DNA of 20,776 nucleotides, taken from the NCBI GenBank assembly GCA_900769545.1, contig CAAGGZ010000082.1, forward strand, positions 1 through 20,776, given 5' to 3'. Below, in pieces: positions 5,671 through 13,155 of the stretch. Position 1 is the first letter of the stretch, and every line of letters starts with the position of its first letter. A program made the translations under genes and the position numbers. Origin of the DNA: Clostridia bacterium. Lineage in GTDB: Bacteria; Bacillota; Clostridia; Christensenellales; Borkfalkiaceae. A model generated the notes under the pieces. It worked only from the letters and a program-made list of their open reading frames with translations. It had not been told where the DNA came from and ran no database searches.

Positions 5671-8250
5671 ATGGAAAAACTCATTTTAATTGACGGCAAC
5701 AGTTTGATGAATCGAGCATTTTATGCGACTCCCGTTTTTACAACAAAAGACGGGCTCCCTACAAATGGTGTGTTTGGTTTTATTAAACTTTTATTAAAAA
5801 TTATTTCCGATAAAAAACCGACGTACGCTGCTGTTGCGTTTGACTTGCACGCGCCGACGTTCCGTCATCAAATGTACTCCGATTACAAGGCAGGGAGAAA
5901 ACCTATGCCCGATGATTTGGCTGCGCAAATGCCCGTTTTGAAAGACGTATTGCGACTTATGAATATCATGATTTGCGAAAAAGCGGGCTATGAGGCGGAC
6001 GATTTAATCGGAACGCTTGCGAAAAAGTTCGATGTGCAGACCTATATTTATACGGGGGATAGGGATTCTTATCAACTCGTTGATAAAACGACGAACGTTT
6101 GCTTTACACGCAAGGGCGTTAGTGATATTTTGGAGCTCACAGCAGAAAACTTTCAAGATGAAATCGGTTTGACTCCAGCTCAAATCATTGAGTTAAAAGC
6201 GTTGATGGGGGATAAATCGGATAATATCCCAGGCGTTGCAGGCGTAGGTGAAAAGACCGCTATGGGATTATTGGAGCAATACGATAATCTTGACGGCGTT
6301 TACGCGCATATTGACGAGATTAAAGGAGCTTTAAATAAAAAACTGGTTGAAAACAAAGAAAATGCTTATTTCTCCAAGCAGTTGGCTACGATAGACGTAA
6401 ATGCCCCGATAGATATTTCCCTTTCGGATTGCGTCATTAGAATGCCATTTGAGCGTTCTGTTCGAGAAAAATTTGCCGAATTAGAGTTTAAAAGTTTGCT
6501 TACAAAAGATATTTTCTCGGAAGAAAGCGAAAGTAGCGTAGAAAAGTCGAGTGTAGAAATTCCAAAAAATATTGAGGAATATATACCATCGACGATAGAG
6601 GAAGCTATCAAAGAAATCGAGAACTATATCTCACATACTATTGCCTTTGATTGGCGTGACAACGGTTTGCGTATTTTCGCTGCAAGTCAGGAAATTCCTA
6701 AAGAAATTGTTATTCCTATAAAGACAGGTTTGTTGGACATAGGTTTCTATGATTATCAATTAAAGCCTATTTTAGAATGTATTTTTGCTCCCACAAACAC
6801 AATCATTGCCTATAACGTAAAAGACGTTATGCGCAAATTAAGCGAAATTGACATTACATTTCAAGCCGCCTATGAGGATATTTCCATTTTGAAATGTTTG
6901 GCAGATGGATTGGGGAACTCCGACACGTTAGATTTTTGCATCAATTATTTTGGGCTTCCTGAAAAGAATAAGGCTTTTGCGCTTGCGTATTTGCAAAAGG
7001 AATATCTTTCCCAATTAAAAGAACGAGAAAAAGCGTTGTACTATGACATTGAATTACCGCTTGTAAAAGTGCTTTTTGAAATGGAAACGGAAGGCGTTTG
7101 TGTGGATACCGACGTATTATACGAGCTGTCGAAACGATATAACGAGGAAATTAGAACGCTCTCGCAAAAAATTTATGAATTAGCAGGGGAACAGTTTAAT
7201 ATAAACTCCACGCAGCAATTAGGGAAAATTCTTTTTGAAAAGCTGAAAATCGGCAACGGTGTTAAAAAGAAGAAAGAAAGTAAAAATTATAAAACAACGG
7301 CGGAAGAGCTTGAAAAGTACGCCGAGGAGTCGGAGATTGTACGTTGTTTACTTCGATATAGAAAAATTCAAAAGATCAATTCGACGTATATTGAAGGTTT
7401 TAAACCGTTGCTTTCAAATGGGAAAGTGCATACAACTTACCATCAAAGTTTGACGCAAACGGGTAGACTTTCCAGCGCGAATCCGAATTTGCAAAACATC
7501 CCCATTCGAACAGAAGAGGGTAGAGAACTTAGAAAATTGTTTACTGCAAGCGCAGGAAACGTTTTAATTGACGCCGATTACTCGCAAATTGAGCTCCGCT
7601 TATTGGCGCATTTTTCGGGTTGTAAGGAGCTTATTCAAGCCTATTGCGAAGGAAAAGATATCCACGCGATTACGGCTTCACAGGTATTTGAATTACCGTT
7701 AGAATCCGTAACGTCGGACTTACGCCGTCAAGCCAAAGCTGTTAATTTTGGGATTATTTACGGAATCAGCGCGTTTGGGCTCTCCAATGATTTAAATATC
7801 ACGCCCAAAAAAGCAAAAGAGTACATTGATAAATATTTCGAAACTTATTCCGATGTAAAGACTTATATCAACGGAAACGTGGAAAAGGCAACCAATGACG
7901 GTTACGTAACGACGTTATTTGGGCGTCGCAGAGTTATGAATGAAATCAAATCGTCTAATTATGTTGTGCGATCCTTTGGGGAACGCGCGGCAATGAATAT
8001 GCCGTTGCAGGGCTCGAGCGCAGATATTATTAAGCTTGCAATGATTAACGTGAATAAGAAGCTGAAAGAGGGCAATTATAAAGCAAAACTTGTATTGCAA
8101 GTACACGACGAACTGGTGATTGACTGTCCTAAAAATGAGGCGGAAGCAGTAGCAAAACTTTTACAAAATGAAATGGAAAACGCTGTTTCTTTGAGCGTGC
8201 CTTTAACCGTTGAAATCGGTATTGGAGAAAATTGGTTTACAACAAAATAA
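5671..8250 (+). CDS. polA: DNA polymerase I
   Basis: An 859-residue Pol I that fills gaps and removes primers in replication and repair. The N-terminal 5' nuclease domain (1-~285) keeps its acidic residues: LILIDGNSLMNRAFYA, YEADDLIGT (108-116), YTGDRDSYQL (127-136) and MGDKSDNIPGV (179-189). The middle domain (~310-450) is a 3'-5' exonuclease fold; where E. coli has the metal-binding DTE it has D327-W-R, so proofreading is probably lost, as in Bacillus and Thermus Pol I. The polymerase domain has motif A DADYSQIELR (634-643), motif B RRQAKAVNFGIIYG (685-698) and motif C QVHDE (810-814), all intact. Length is normal (E. coli about 930, Taq about 830). A 9-bp gap to coaE indicates an operon. 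The mutM gene often found between these two genes in Bacillota is absent. Confidence 0.98.
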   Translation: MEKLILIDGNSLMNRAFYATPVFTTKDGLPTNGVFGFIKLLLKIISDKKPTYAAVAFDLHAPTFRHQMYSDYKAGRKPMPDDLAAQMPVLKDVLRLMNIMICEKAGYEADDLIGTLAKKFDVQTYIYTGDRDSYQLVDKTTNVCFTRKGVSDILELTAENFQDEIGLTPAQIIELKALMGDKSDNIPGVAGVGEKTAMGLLEQYDNLDGVYAHIDEIKGALNKKLVENKENAYFSKQLATIDVNAPIDISLSDCVIRMPFERSVREKFAELEFKSLLTKDIFSEESESSVEKSSVEIPKNIEEYIPSTIEEAIKEIENYISHTIAFDWRDNGLRIFAASQEIPKEIVIPIKTGLLDIGFYDYQLKPILECIFAPTNTIIAYNVKDVMRKLSEIDITFQAAYEDISILKCLADGLGNSDTLDFCINYFGLPEKNKAFALAYLQKEYLSQLKEREKALYYDIELPLVKVLFEMETEGVCVDTDVLYELSKRYNEEIRTLSQKIYELAGEQFNINSTQQLGKILFEKLKIGNGVKKKKESKNYKTTAEELEKYAEESEIVRCLLRYRKIQKINSTYIEGFKPLLSNGKVHTTYHQSLTQTGRLSSANPNLQNIPIRTEEGRELRKLFTASAGNVLIDADYSQIELRLLAHFSGCKELIQAYCEGKDIHAITASQVFELPLESVTSDLRRQAKAVNFGIIYGISAFGLSNDLNITPKKAKEYIDKYFETYSDVKTYINGNVEKATNDGYVTTLFGRRRVMNEIKSSNYVVRSFGERAAMNMPLQGSSADIIKLAMINVNKKLKEGNYKAKLVLQVHDELVIDCPKNEAEAVAKLLQNEMENAVSLSVPLTVEIGIGENWFTTK

Positions 8251-8259
8251 GAGGGTATT

Positions 8260-8847
8260 ATGAGCAATAAAAAAATTGCAATAACGGGTGGAATTGGCAG
8301 CGGAAAAAGTACAGTTTGCAAAATATTGAAAGCGCTTGGATTTTCCGTATATTCTTGCGATGAAATTTATAAAGAAATTATCGAATCGCCCGAGTATATT
8401 CAACAAATTCAAGGTATTTTTCCGCAAGTCGTAATAGAAAATCATATAGATAGGCAAAAACTTGCTCAACTTGTATTTTCCAATGAGCGTTATAGAAAAG
8501 AGTTGAATGCGGTTGCGCATCCATTGATTATGAAAACATTATTGGAATATATGAAGAATACGGATAATCCTTTAGTTTTTGCGGAAGTTCCTTTGTTATT
8601 CGAGGAAAAATTGGAGCATTATTTCGATGAAATATGGGTTGTTTTGCGTGATTTTAATGCACGCGTAGAATCTGCAATGAACCGTGATCAGTGCGATAGA
8701 GAAGCCGTCTTAAATCGAATAAGAGCGCAATACGATTATGAGGATAAAAACGCCTTAACTTATTTTCATAACATAAACGCTGTAATTATTGAAAATAATA
8801 AGGATGAAAACGCGTTAAAAGAGCAGCTTAAAGCCTTAATTGTCTAA
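8260..8847 (+). CDS. coaE: Dephospho-CoA kinase
   Basis: A 195-residue P-loop kinase that phosphorylates the 3'-hydroxyl of dephospho-CoA, the last step of coenzyme A synthesis, in the cytoplasm. Seen are the P-loop GGIGSGKST (10-18), the CDEI segment (33-36) after the first helix, the VAHPLI motif (85-90), VPLLFE (110-115), and the lid segment NRDQCDREAVLNRIRAQ (141-157). The length matches the family (about 200). GAGGGT (8251-8256) ends 3 bp before the ATG. It is cotranscribed with polA and ends the operon at a terminator. Confidence 0.96.
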   Translation: MSNKKIAITGGIGSGKSTVCKILKALGFSVYSCDEIYKEIIESPEYIQQIQGIFPQVVIENHIDRQKLAQLVFSNERYRKELNAVAHPLIMKTLLEYMKNTDNPLVFAEVPLLFEEKLEHYFDEIWVVLRDFNARVESAMNRDQCDREAVLNRIRAQYDYEDKNALTYFHNINAVIIENNKDENALKEQLKALIV

Positions 8848-8877
8848 CATAATTTGTGAAACTTTTTTTATGAAACA

Positions 8878-8905
8878 AAAATCGTCTTAGCAGTAGGACG
8901 ATTTT
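8878..8905 (+). terminator. Intrinsic terminator of polA-coaE
   Basis: AAAATCGTC (8878-8886) pairs with GACGATTTT (8897-8905) around a 10-base loop, followed by a T-rich run. It lies 30 bp after the coaE stop. Confidence 0.85.
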
Positions 8906-9065
8906 ATTTTTATGCAGTTCTATGCCTGAAATAGGTATTCTATCACGCGAGGCATAATTATATTGTATGACATAGTACTGTATTCTTTTTTTGTGTTTAT
9001 CGCAACAAAATATAAAAAAATTAAAAATTTCCTAAAAAATAAAGAACTTTTTTTTCAAAATACTC
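8906..9065. other. Gene-free stretch before the glycogen operon
   Basis: Between the coaE terminator and the glgC promoter I see no reading frame with coding character. The stretch holds one nested hairpin: TATGCCT (8921-8927) pairs with AGGCATA (8950-8956), enclosing ATAG/CTAT (8931-8943 region). After it come long A and T runs (9003-9060), which may bend the DNA just upstream of the promoter as an UP-element-like region. No known riboswitch was recognised. Confidence 0.5.
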
Positions 9066-9094
9066 TTGAAATTCTTGGAAAATTGTAGTACAAT
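9066..9094 (+). promoter_or_regulatory. Promoter of the glycogen operon
   Basis: TTGAAA (9066-9071), 17 bp, TACAAT (9089-9094): five of six matches in each box. The predicted start near 9101 gives a ~56-base leader that includes a 7-bp hairpin. Confidence 0.8.
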
Positions 9095-9109
9095 AGTACA
9101 TAATGATAA

Positions 9110-9129
9110 TATAGTGTTTTAACGCTATA
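9110..9129 (+). promoter_or_regulatory. Hairpin in the glgC mRNA leader
   Basis: TATAGTG (9110-9116) pairs with CGCTATA (9123-9129), with one G-U pair, around a TTTTAA loop, close to the predicted 5' end of the mRNA. It ends 17 bp before the SD, so it would leave the ribosome site free. A role in mRNA stability is possible but unproven. Confidence 0.45.
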
Positions 9130-9156
9130 CTAACAATAAACTCTTAGGGGGCTTTT

Positions 9157-10350
9157 ATGCAAAGAAAAAAAGAATGCGTTGCAATGCTTTTAGCCGGCGG
9201 ACAAGGCAGTAGATTGTATGCTTTAACTACGAACATCGCAAAACCTGCTGTTGCTTTTGGCGCAAAGTACAGAATTATTGACTTTCCTTTGTCAAACTGT
9301 ATTAACTCAGGGATTGATACGGTGGGCGTACTCACGCAATATCAACCGCTCGTTTTAAACGAATACATTGGCAACGGTCAACCGTGGGATCTTGACAGAA
9401 CGTATGGGGGCGTACATATTTTGTCGCCTTATCAGGCAAAAACCCGTTCTTCGTGGTACGAAGGCACGGCAAATGCGATTTATCAGAACTTACATTTTAT
9501 GAAGATGTATAATCCTGAATACGTACTCATTCTTTCCGGGGACCATATTTATAAAATGGACTACGCAGCTATGTTGGAAGCACATAAAGCAACGGGAGCG
9601 GATTGCACGATTGCCGCAATCAACGTACCTTTGAGCGAAGCTTCTCGTTTTGGTATTCTCAATACCAATCCCGATGGCTCGATTTACCAATTTGAAGAAA
9701 AACCTAAAATTCCTAAGAGCACGCTTGCTTCGATGGGTATCTATATTTTTAAAGCCGATAAGCTTTTCAAATATCTTGAAGAGGACGACGCAAATCCCAA
9801 TTCTTCCAAAGACTTCGGTAAAGACGTTCTTCCTACGATGCTTAACGCAGGTGAAAAAATGTTCGCTTACCAGTTTGAAGGATATTGGAAAGACGTTGGT
9901 ACGATTTCTTCTTTGTGGCAAGCAAATATGGACCTCCTCGGAGAAAATCCCGAATTTGACGTAGGAGATAAGGCCTGGAAAATCCACTCCAGAAATCCTC
10001 TTGCGCCCCCTGAACATATCGGTAAAAACGGCGTTGTGAAAAACTCGATGGTTGCTCTTGGCTGTGAAATTTACGGCACGGTAGAAAACTCCATTTTAGG
10101 GAGCAATGTTATCATTGAAGAAGGAGCTATTGTAAAAGACGCTGTTATTTTGGCAAATAGTACAGTAAAAGCAAATGCCGTTGTTTCGTATTCGGTTATC
10201 GACGAAAACGTTACGGTTGGCGCAAATGCAAAAATCGGGGTTGAGAAGAATCTCGATGCAGAGATCGTGGTTTTAGGTAGAGGGCTTACCGTCGCTGACG
10301 GCGTAACGGTTTCCGAAGGTCAAAAACACGAAAAAGACATTTTAGCGTAA
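9157..10350 (+). CDS. glgC: Glucose-1-phosphate adenylyltransferase, catalytic subunit
   Basis: A 397-residue ADP-glucose pyrophosphorylase: glucose-1-phosphate + ATP gives ADP-glucose + pyrophosphate, the committed step of glycogen synthesis. The nucleotidyltransferase domain (1-~260) holds the signature GGQGSRL (14-20), KPAVAFGAKYRIIDFPLSN (29-47), YEGTANAI (101-108), the catalytic aspartate in LSGDHIYKMDY (D129) and the sugar-phosphate lysine in FEEKP (K182). The last ~110 residues form a left-handed beta-helix of hexapeptide repeats that makes subunit contacts. AGGGGG (9146-9151) is the ribosome site. It is the first gene of the operon; glgD follows 13 bp later, and in this group of bacteria the two proteins form a mixed tetramer. 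Confidence 0.97.
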   Translation: MQRKKECVAMLLAGGQGSRLYALTTNIAKPAVAFGAKYRIIDFPLSNCINSGIDTVGVLTQYQPLVLNEYIGNGQPWDLDRTYGGVHILSPYQAKTRSSWYEGTANAIYQNLHFMKMYNPEYVLILSGDHIYKMDYAAMLEAHKATGADCTIAAINVPLSEASRFGILNTNPDGSIYQFEEKPKIPKSTLASMGIYIFKADKLFKYLEEDDANPNSSKDFGKDVLPTMLNAGEKMFAYQFEGYWKDVGTISSLWQANMDLLGENPEFDVGDKAWKIHSRNPLAPPEHIGKNGVVKNSMVALGCEIYGTVENSILGSNVIIEEGAIVKDAVILANSTVKANAVVSYSVIDENVTVGANAKIGVEKNLDAEIVVLGRGLTVADGVTVSEGQKHEKDILA

Positions 10351-10363
10351 GGAGGGAGTAAGT

Positions 10364-11479
10364 ATGGCTACATCTGCAATTGGTATTATTTTTTCTAACA
10401 TGCACGAAGAAACCGTGCCCGAACTCGTTCGCAGAAGAACTATGGCGTCTATTCCGTTTGGCGGAAGATACCGTCTTATTGACTTTGCTCTCTCAAATAT
10501 GGTAAACTCCGGCATTACGACCGTAGGTTTGATGGCAAACAATAACTACCGTTCTTTGATTGACCATATCGGTAGCGGTAAAGATTGGGATCTTGCAAGA
10601 AAAGACGGTGGGCTTATTTTATTACCTCCTTTCTCTGAAAAGAACGATAAACTCTATACGACCCGATTGGAAGCATTAGGTTCGTTGACTGGCTTTTTGA
10701 GCCGCAGAAATGAAAAATATGTTGTGCTGACGGATTGCGACGGCGTTGCAAAATTCAATATCGCGGATATTATCAACTACCACGAAGAAAAAAATGCGGA
10801 TATTACGCTCGTTACCCATTACGGTAAAGTGGGCAAACGTCCCGATTTCATGCTTATTGATTCAAATAAAGATGGACGTATTCAAGAGATTCAGCTTTCA
10901 CCGCACGTAAAAGAGGGAACGAAAGCGCATATTTACATCAACGTAATGGTACTTAACCGCCAATTCCTTTTGAATCTTGTGGAAGAATCCGTAACGCACG
11001 GCTTTACGAGCTTCAGCCACGATATTTTGATGAAGCAATTCCAAAGCTTAAAGATTTATCAGTATGATTTTAAGGGATATTATGCAGGCATTGATTCTAT
11101 GGCGGCTTATTATAAGCATAATATGGAATTGCTTGAAAAGGACGTTCGCGACGAGCTTTTCGGTGACAGAGACATTTACACGAAAGTTCGCGATAGCGCT
11201 CCTTCCAAGTACGGTGAAAATGCGGTTGTGAAGAACTCCTTGATTTCCGACGGTTGCGAAATTGAAGGGGTAGTGGAAAATTCCATCCTTTTCCGTGGCG
11301 TAAAAGTAGGAAAGGGCACGGTTATCCGCAATTCGATTGTTATGCAGGATAATATCATCGGAGCAAACACCTCTTTAAATTGTGTAATTACTGATAAAAA
11401 TGTTGTTATTGGCGATAGAAAGACGCTGAGCGGTTGCGCAGAACTTCCGTACTTTATTCAAAAAGGTACGATGCTTTAA
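10364..11479 (+). CDS. glgD: GlgD, regulatory subunit of ADP-glucose pyrophosphorylase
   Basis: A 371-residue paralogue of GlgC with the same fold: a nucleotidyltransferase-like domain followed by a left-handed beta-helix (from ~285). PFGGRYRLIDFALSN (31-45) parallels the GlgC motif. The ATP loop GGxGxRL is replaced by SNMHEETVPELVRRR (11-25), and the GTANA segment by LEALGSL, so it is not expected to catalyse the reaction by itself. In Bacillota GlgD is known to bind GlgC and raise its activity. AAGGAGGGAG precedes the ATG, 13 bp after glgC, so the two are made together. It is followed by a 74-bp spacer with a strong inverted repeat before glgA. Confidence 0.95.
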   Translation: MATSAIGIIFSNMHEETVPELVRRRTMASIPFGGRYRLIDFALSNMVNSGITTVGLMANNNYRSLIDHIGSGKDWDLARKDGGLILLPPFSEKNDKLYTTRLEALGSLTGFLSRRNEKYVVLTDCDGVAKFNIADIINYHEEKNADITLVTHYGKVGKRPDFMLIDSNKDGRIQEIQLSPHVKEGTKAHIYINVMVLNRQFLLNLVEESVTHGFTSFSHDILMKQFQSLKIYQYDFKGYYAGIDSMAAYYKHNMELLEKDVRDELFGDRDIYTKVRDSAPSKYGENAVVKNSLISDGCEIEGVVENSILFRGVKVGKGTVIRNSIVMQDNIIGANTSLNCVITDKNVVIGDRKTLSGCAELPYFIQKGTML

Positions 11480-11486
11480 AAAATAA

Positions 11487-11534
11487 ATCTACGCGTACGA
11501 TCAATATGGTCGTACGCGTACCTAATATGTAGAT
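11487..11534 (+). repeat. Strong inverted repeat between glgD and glgA
   Basis: TACGCGTACGA (11490-11500) pairs with its exact complement (11510-11520) around a 9-base loop. Each arm contains the self-complementary TACGCGTA and CGTACG. Flanking ATC (11487-11489) and GAT (11532-11534) could extend the stem. There is no U-run after it, so it is unlikely to be a terminator. It may be an mRNA processing or stability element, or a DNA site for a dimeric regulator with two copies 23 bp apart. Confidence 0.7.
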
Positions 11535-11553
11535 AGAATGAAGGAGAATAAAT

Positions 11554-13086
11554 ATGGCAGAGAATACGACGAAAACAGGAAAAAAGATAACGATTTTACA
11601 GAATAATCAGGTAACTTTTCCTCAAGAAGTACATTCTGATGATCCGCAGGTGGTAACCAAGCGGAAAATTTTATTTGTTGCGTCGGAGGCGCGTCCTTTT
11701 ATCGCAACGGGCGGTTTGGCGGACGTAATCGGCTCTTTGCCGCAAGCTTTAGCTAGTGATTCCACCTATGATATTCGCGTGGTTCTTCCCTTATATTCGG
11801 ATATTAAGACGGAATTCCGCAGAAAAATGTCTTTCCTCGGAAATATTTATATTCCGCTCGGTTGGCGCAACCAGTACTGCGGTATTTTCAGTTATCAAGA
11901 TAACGGAGTCACATTCTATTTCATTGACAACGAATATTATTTTAAACGTCCTGGCTGCTATGGTTATTACGACGACGGGGAACGCTTTGCCTTCTTCTCA
12001 CGTGCCGTTATGGAAATTTTGCCGTTTATCGGATTCTATCCCGATATTTTACACTGCCATGACTGGCAAGCAGCTTTGTCGGCAATCTATCTTAAAACTA
12101 TTTATTGCAAACGCCCCGAATATCAATTTATTAGAGCTTTGTTCACCATTCATAACATTGAATACCAAGGTAAGTATTCTTTGGACATTCTTGAAGATTT
12201 ATTTGGAATTTCTAATGAATACCGTTATCTTGTCGAATACAACGGCTGTATCAATTTGATGAAAGGCGCAATCGAATGTTGCGAACGTTTCTCAACGGTT
12301 AGTCCGACTTATGCAAAAGAAATTACCAGCGCGGAATATGCGCATGGTTTAGAAGAGCTTATCCGTAGAAATCAATTCAAATTGAAAGGGATCTTGAACG
12401 GCATTGACGTAGACGGTTATTGCCCTGAAACAGATAAAGCTTTATTCGCCAATTATTCTGCCGATAATCTTGATAATAAGAAAGTATGCAAGACGGAGCT
12501 TCAGAAAATGTTGGGGCTTCCGATAAAAGACGTTCCCATTATTGCTATGATTTCTCGTTTGGTATCGCACAAAGTATTGGAGCTTGTTAAAACTGTAGCG
12601 GAAGATATTTTACACGAGGACGTTCAGTTTGTACTGCTTGGCACAGGGGAAGCTTCCTACGAAGAATACTTCCGTGATTTAGGCAAACGCTATGAAGGAA
12701 AAGCATCGGTAAATATTGCTTTCAACGGCGATTTATCGAGAAAGATTTATTCGGGTTCGGATATTTTCTTAATGCCTTCCGTTAGTGAACCCTGTGGGCT
12801 TTCGCAAATGATTGCGTCCAGATATGCAACCGTTCCTTTGGTTCGTGAAACGGGCGGTTTGTATGATAGCATTAAACCTTACGGCGCAGGCGGAAACGGT
12901 TTTACTTTTGCTTCCTGTAATCCATACGATATGCTTTACGTTATCCACGAAGCTCTTGAAACGTACAAAAAGACCGACGAATGGAAAAATTTGATGAAAA
13001 CGGCAGCAACTACCGACTTTTCTTGGGCTCGTTCGGCGGAAGAATATAAAAAGCTGTACGCTGAAACGTTTGACGTTTTGAAATAA
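11554..13086 (+). CDS. glgA: Glycogen synthase (ADP-glucose, GT5)
   Basis: A 510-residue glycosyltransferase family 5 enzyme that adds glucose from ADP-glucose to the alpha-1,4 glucan chain. The GT-B fold starts at ILFVASEARPFIATGGLADV (39-58): the glycogen synthase KTGGL motif reads ATGGL here (51-55), so the lysine of the E. coli enzyme is an alanine. Further motifs are HCHDWQAALSAIYLKT, FTIHNIEYQGK, LNGIDVDGY, the donor-phosphate residues in ISRLVSHK, and the catalytic-region glutamate in SVSEPCGLSQM followed by RETGGL. Before the fold is a ~37-residue N-terminal extension with no known motif, absent from E. coli GlgA (477 residues). AAGGAG (11541-11546) sits 7 bp before the ATG. A promoter for glgP lies in its last codons. 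Confidence 0.96.
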   Translation: MAENTTKTGKKITILQNNQVTFPQEVHSDDPQVVTKRKILFVASEARPFIATGGLADVIGSLPQALASDSTYDIRVVLPLYSDIKTEFRRKMSFLGNIYIPLGWRNQYCGIFSYQDNGVTFYFIDNEYYFKRPGCYGYYDDGERFAFFSRAVMEILPFIGFYPDILHCHDWQAALSAIYLKTIYCKRPEYQFIRALFTIHNIEYQGKYSLDILEDLFGISNEYRYLVEYNGCINLMKGAIECCERFSTVSPTYAKEITSAEYAHGLEELIRRNQFKLKGILNGIDVDGYCPETDKALFANYSADNLDNKKVCKTELQKMLGLPIKDVPIIAMISRLVSHKVLELVKTVAEDILHEDVQFVLLGTGEASYEEYFRDLGKRYEGKASVNIAFNGDLSRKIYSGSDIFLMPSVSEPCGLSQMIASRYATVPLVRETGGLYDSIKPYGAGGNGFTFASCNPYDMLYVIHEALETYKKTDEWKNLMKTAATTDFSWARSAEEYKKLYAETFDVLK

Positions 13087-13098
13087 ATAGTGTATAAT
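13070..13098 (+). promoter_or_regulatory. Internal promoter for glgP
   Basis: TTGACG (13070-13075) lies in the last codons of glgA; 17 bp later comes a perfect TATAAT (13093-13098). The predicted start near 13105 gives a ~50-base leader for glgP. Confidence 0.78.
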
Positions 13099-13155
13099 AG
13101 AAAAATGTGTTTTCATTCCACAAACGGATAAAAACTTCTAGGAGAATAGAGATAT

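Noticed and set aside
9490..10017. 175-codon open frame antisense to glgC
   Set aside because: Shadow of a well-conserved gene; no motif or ribosome site.
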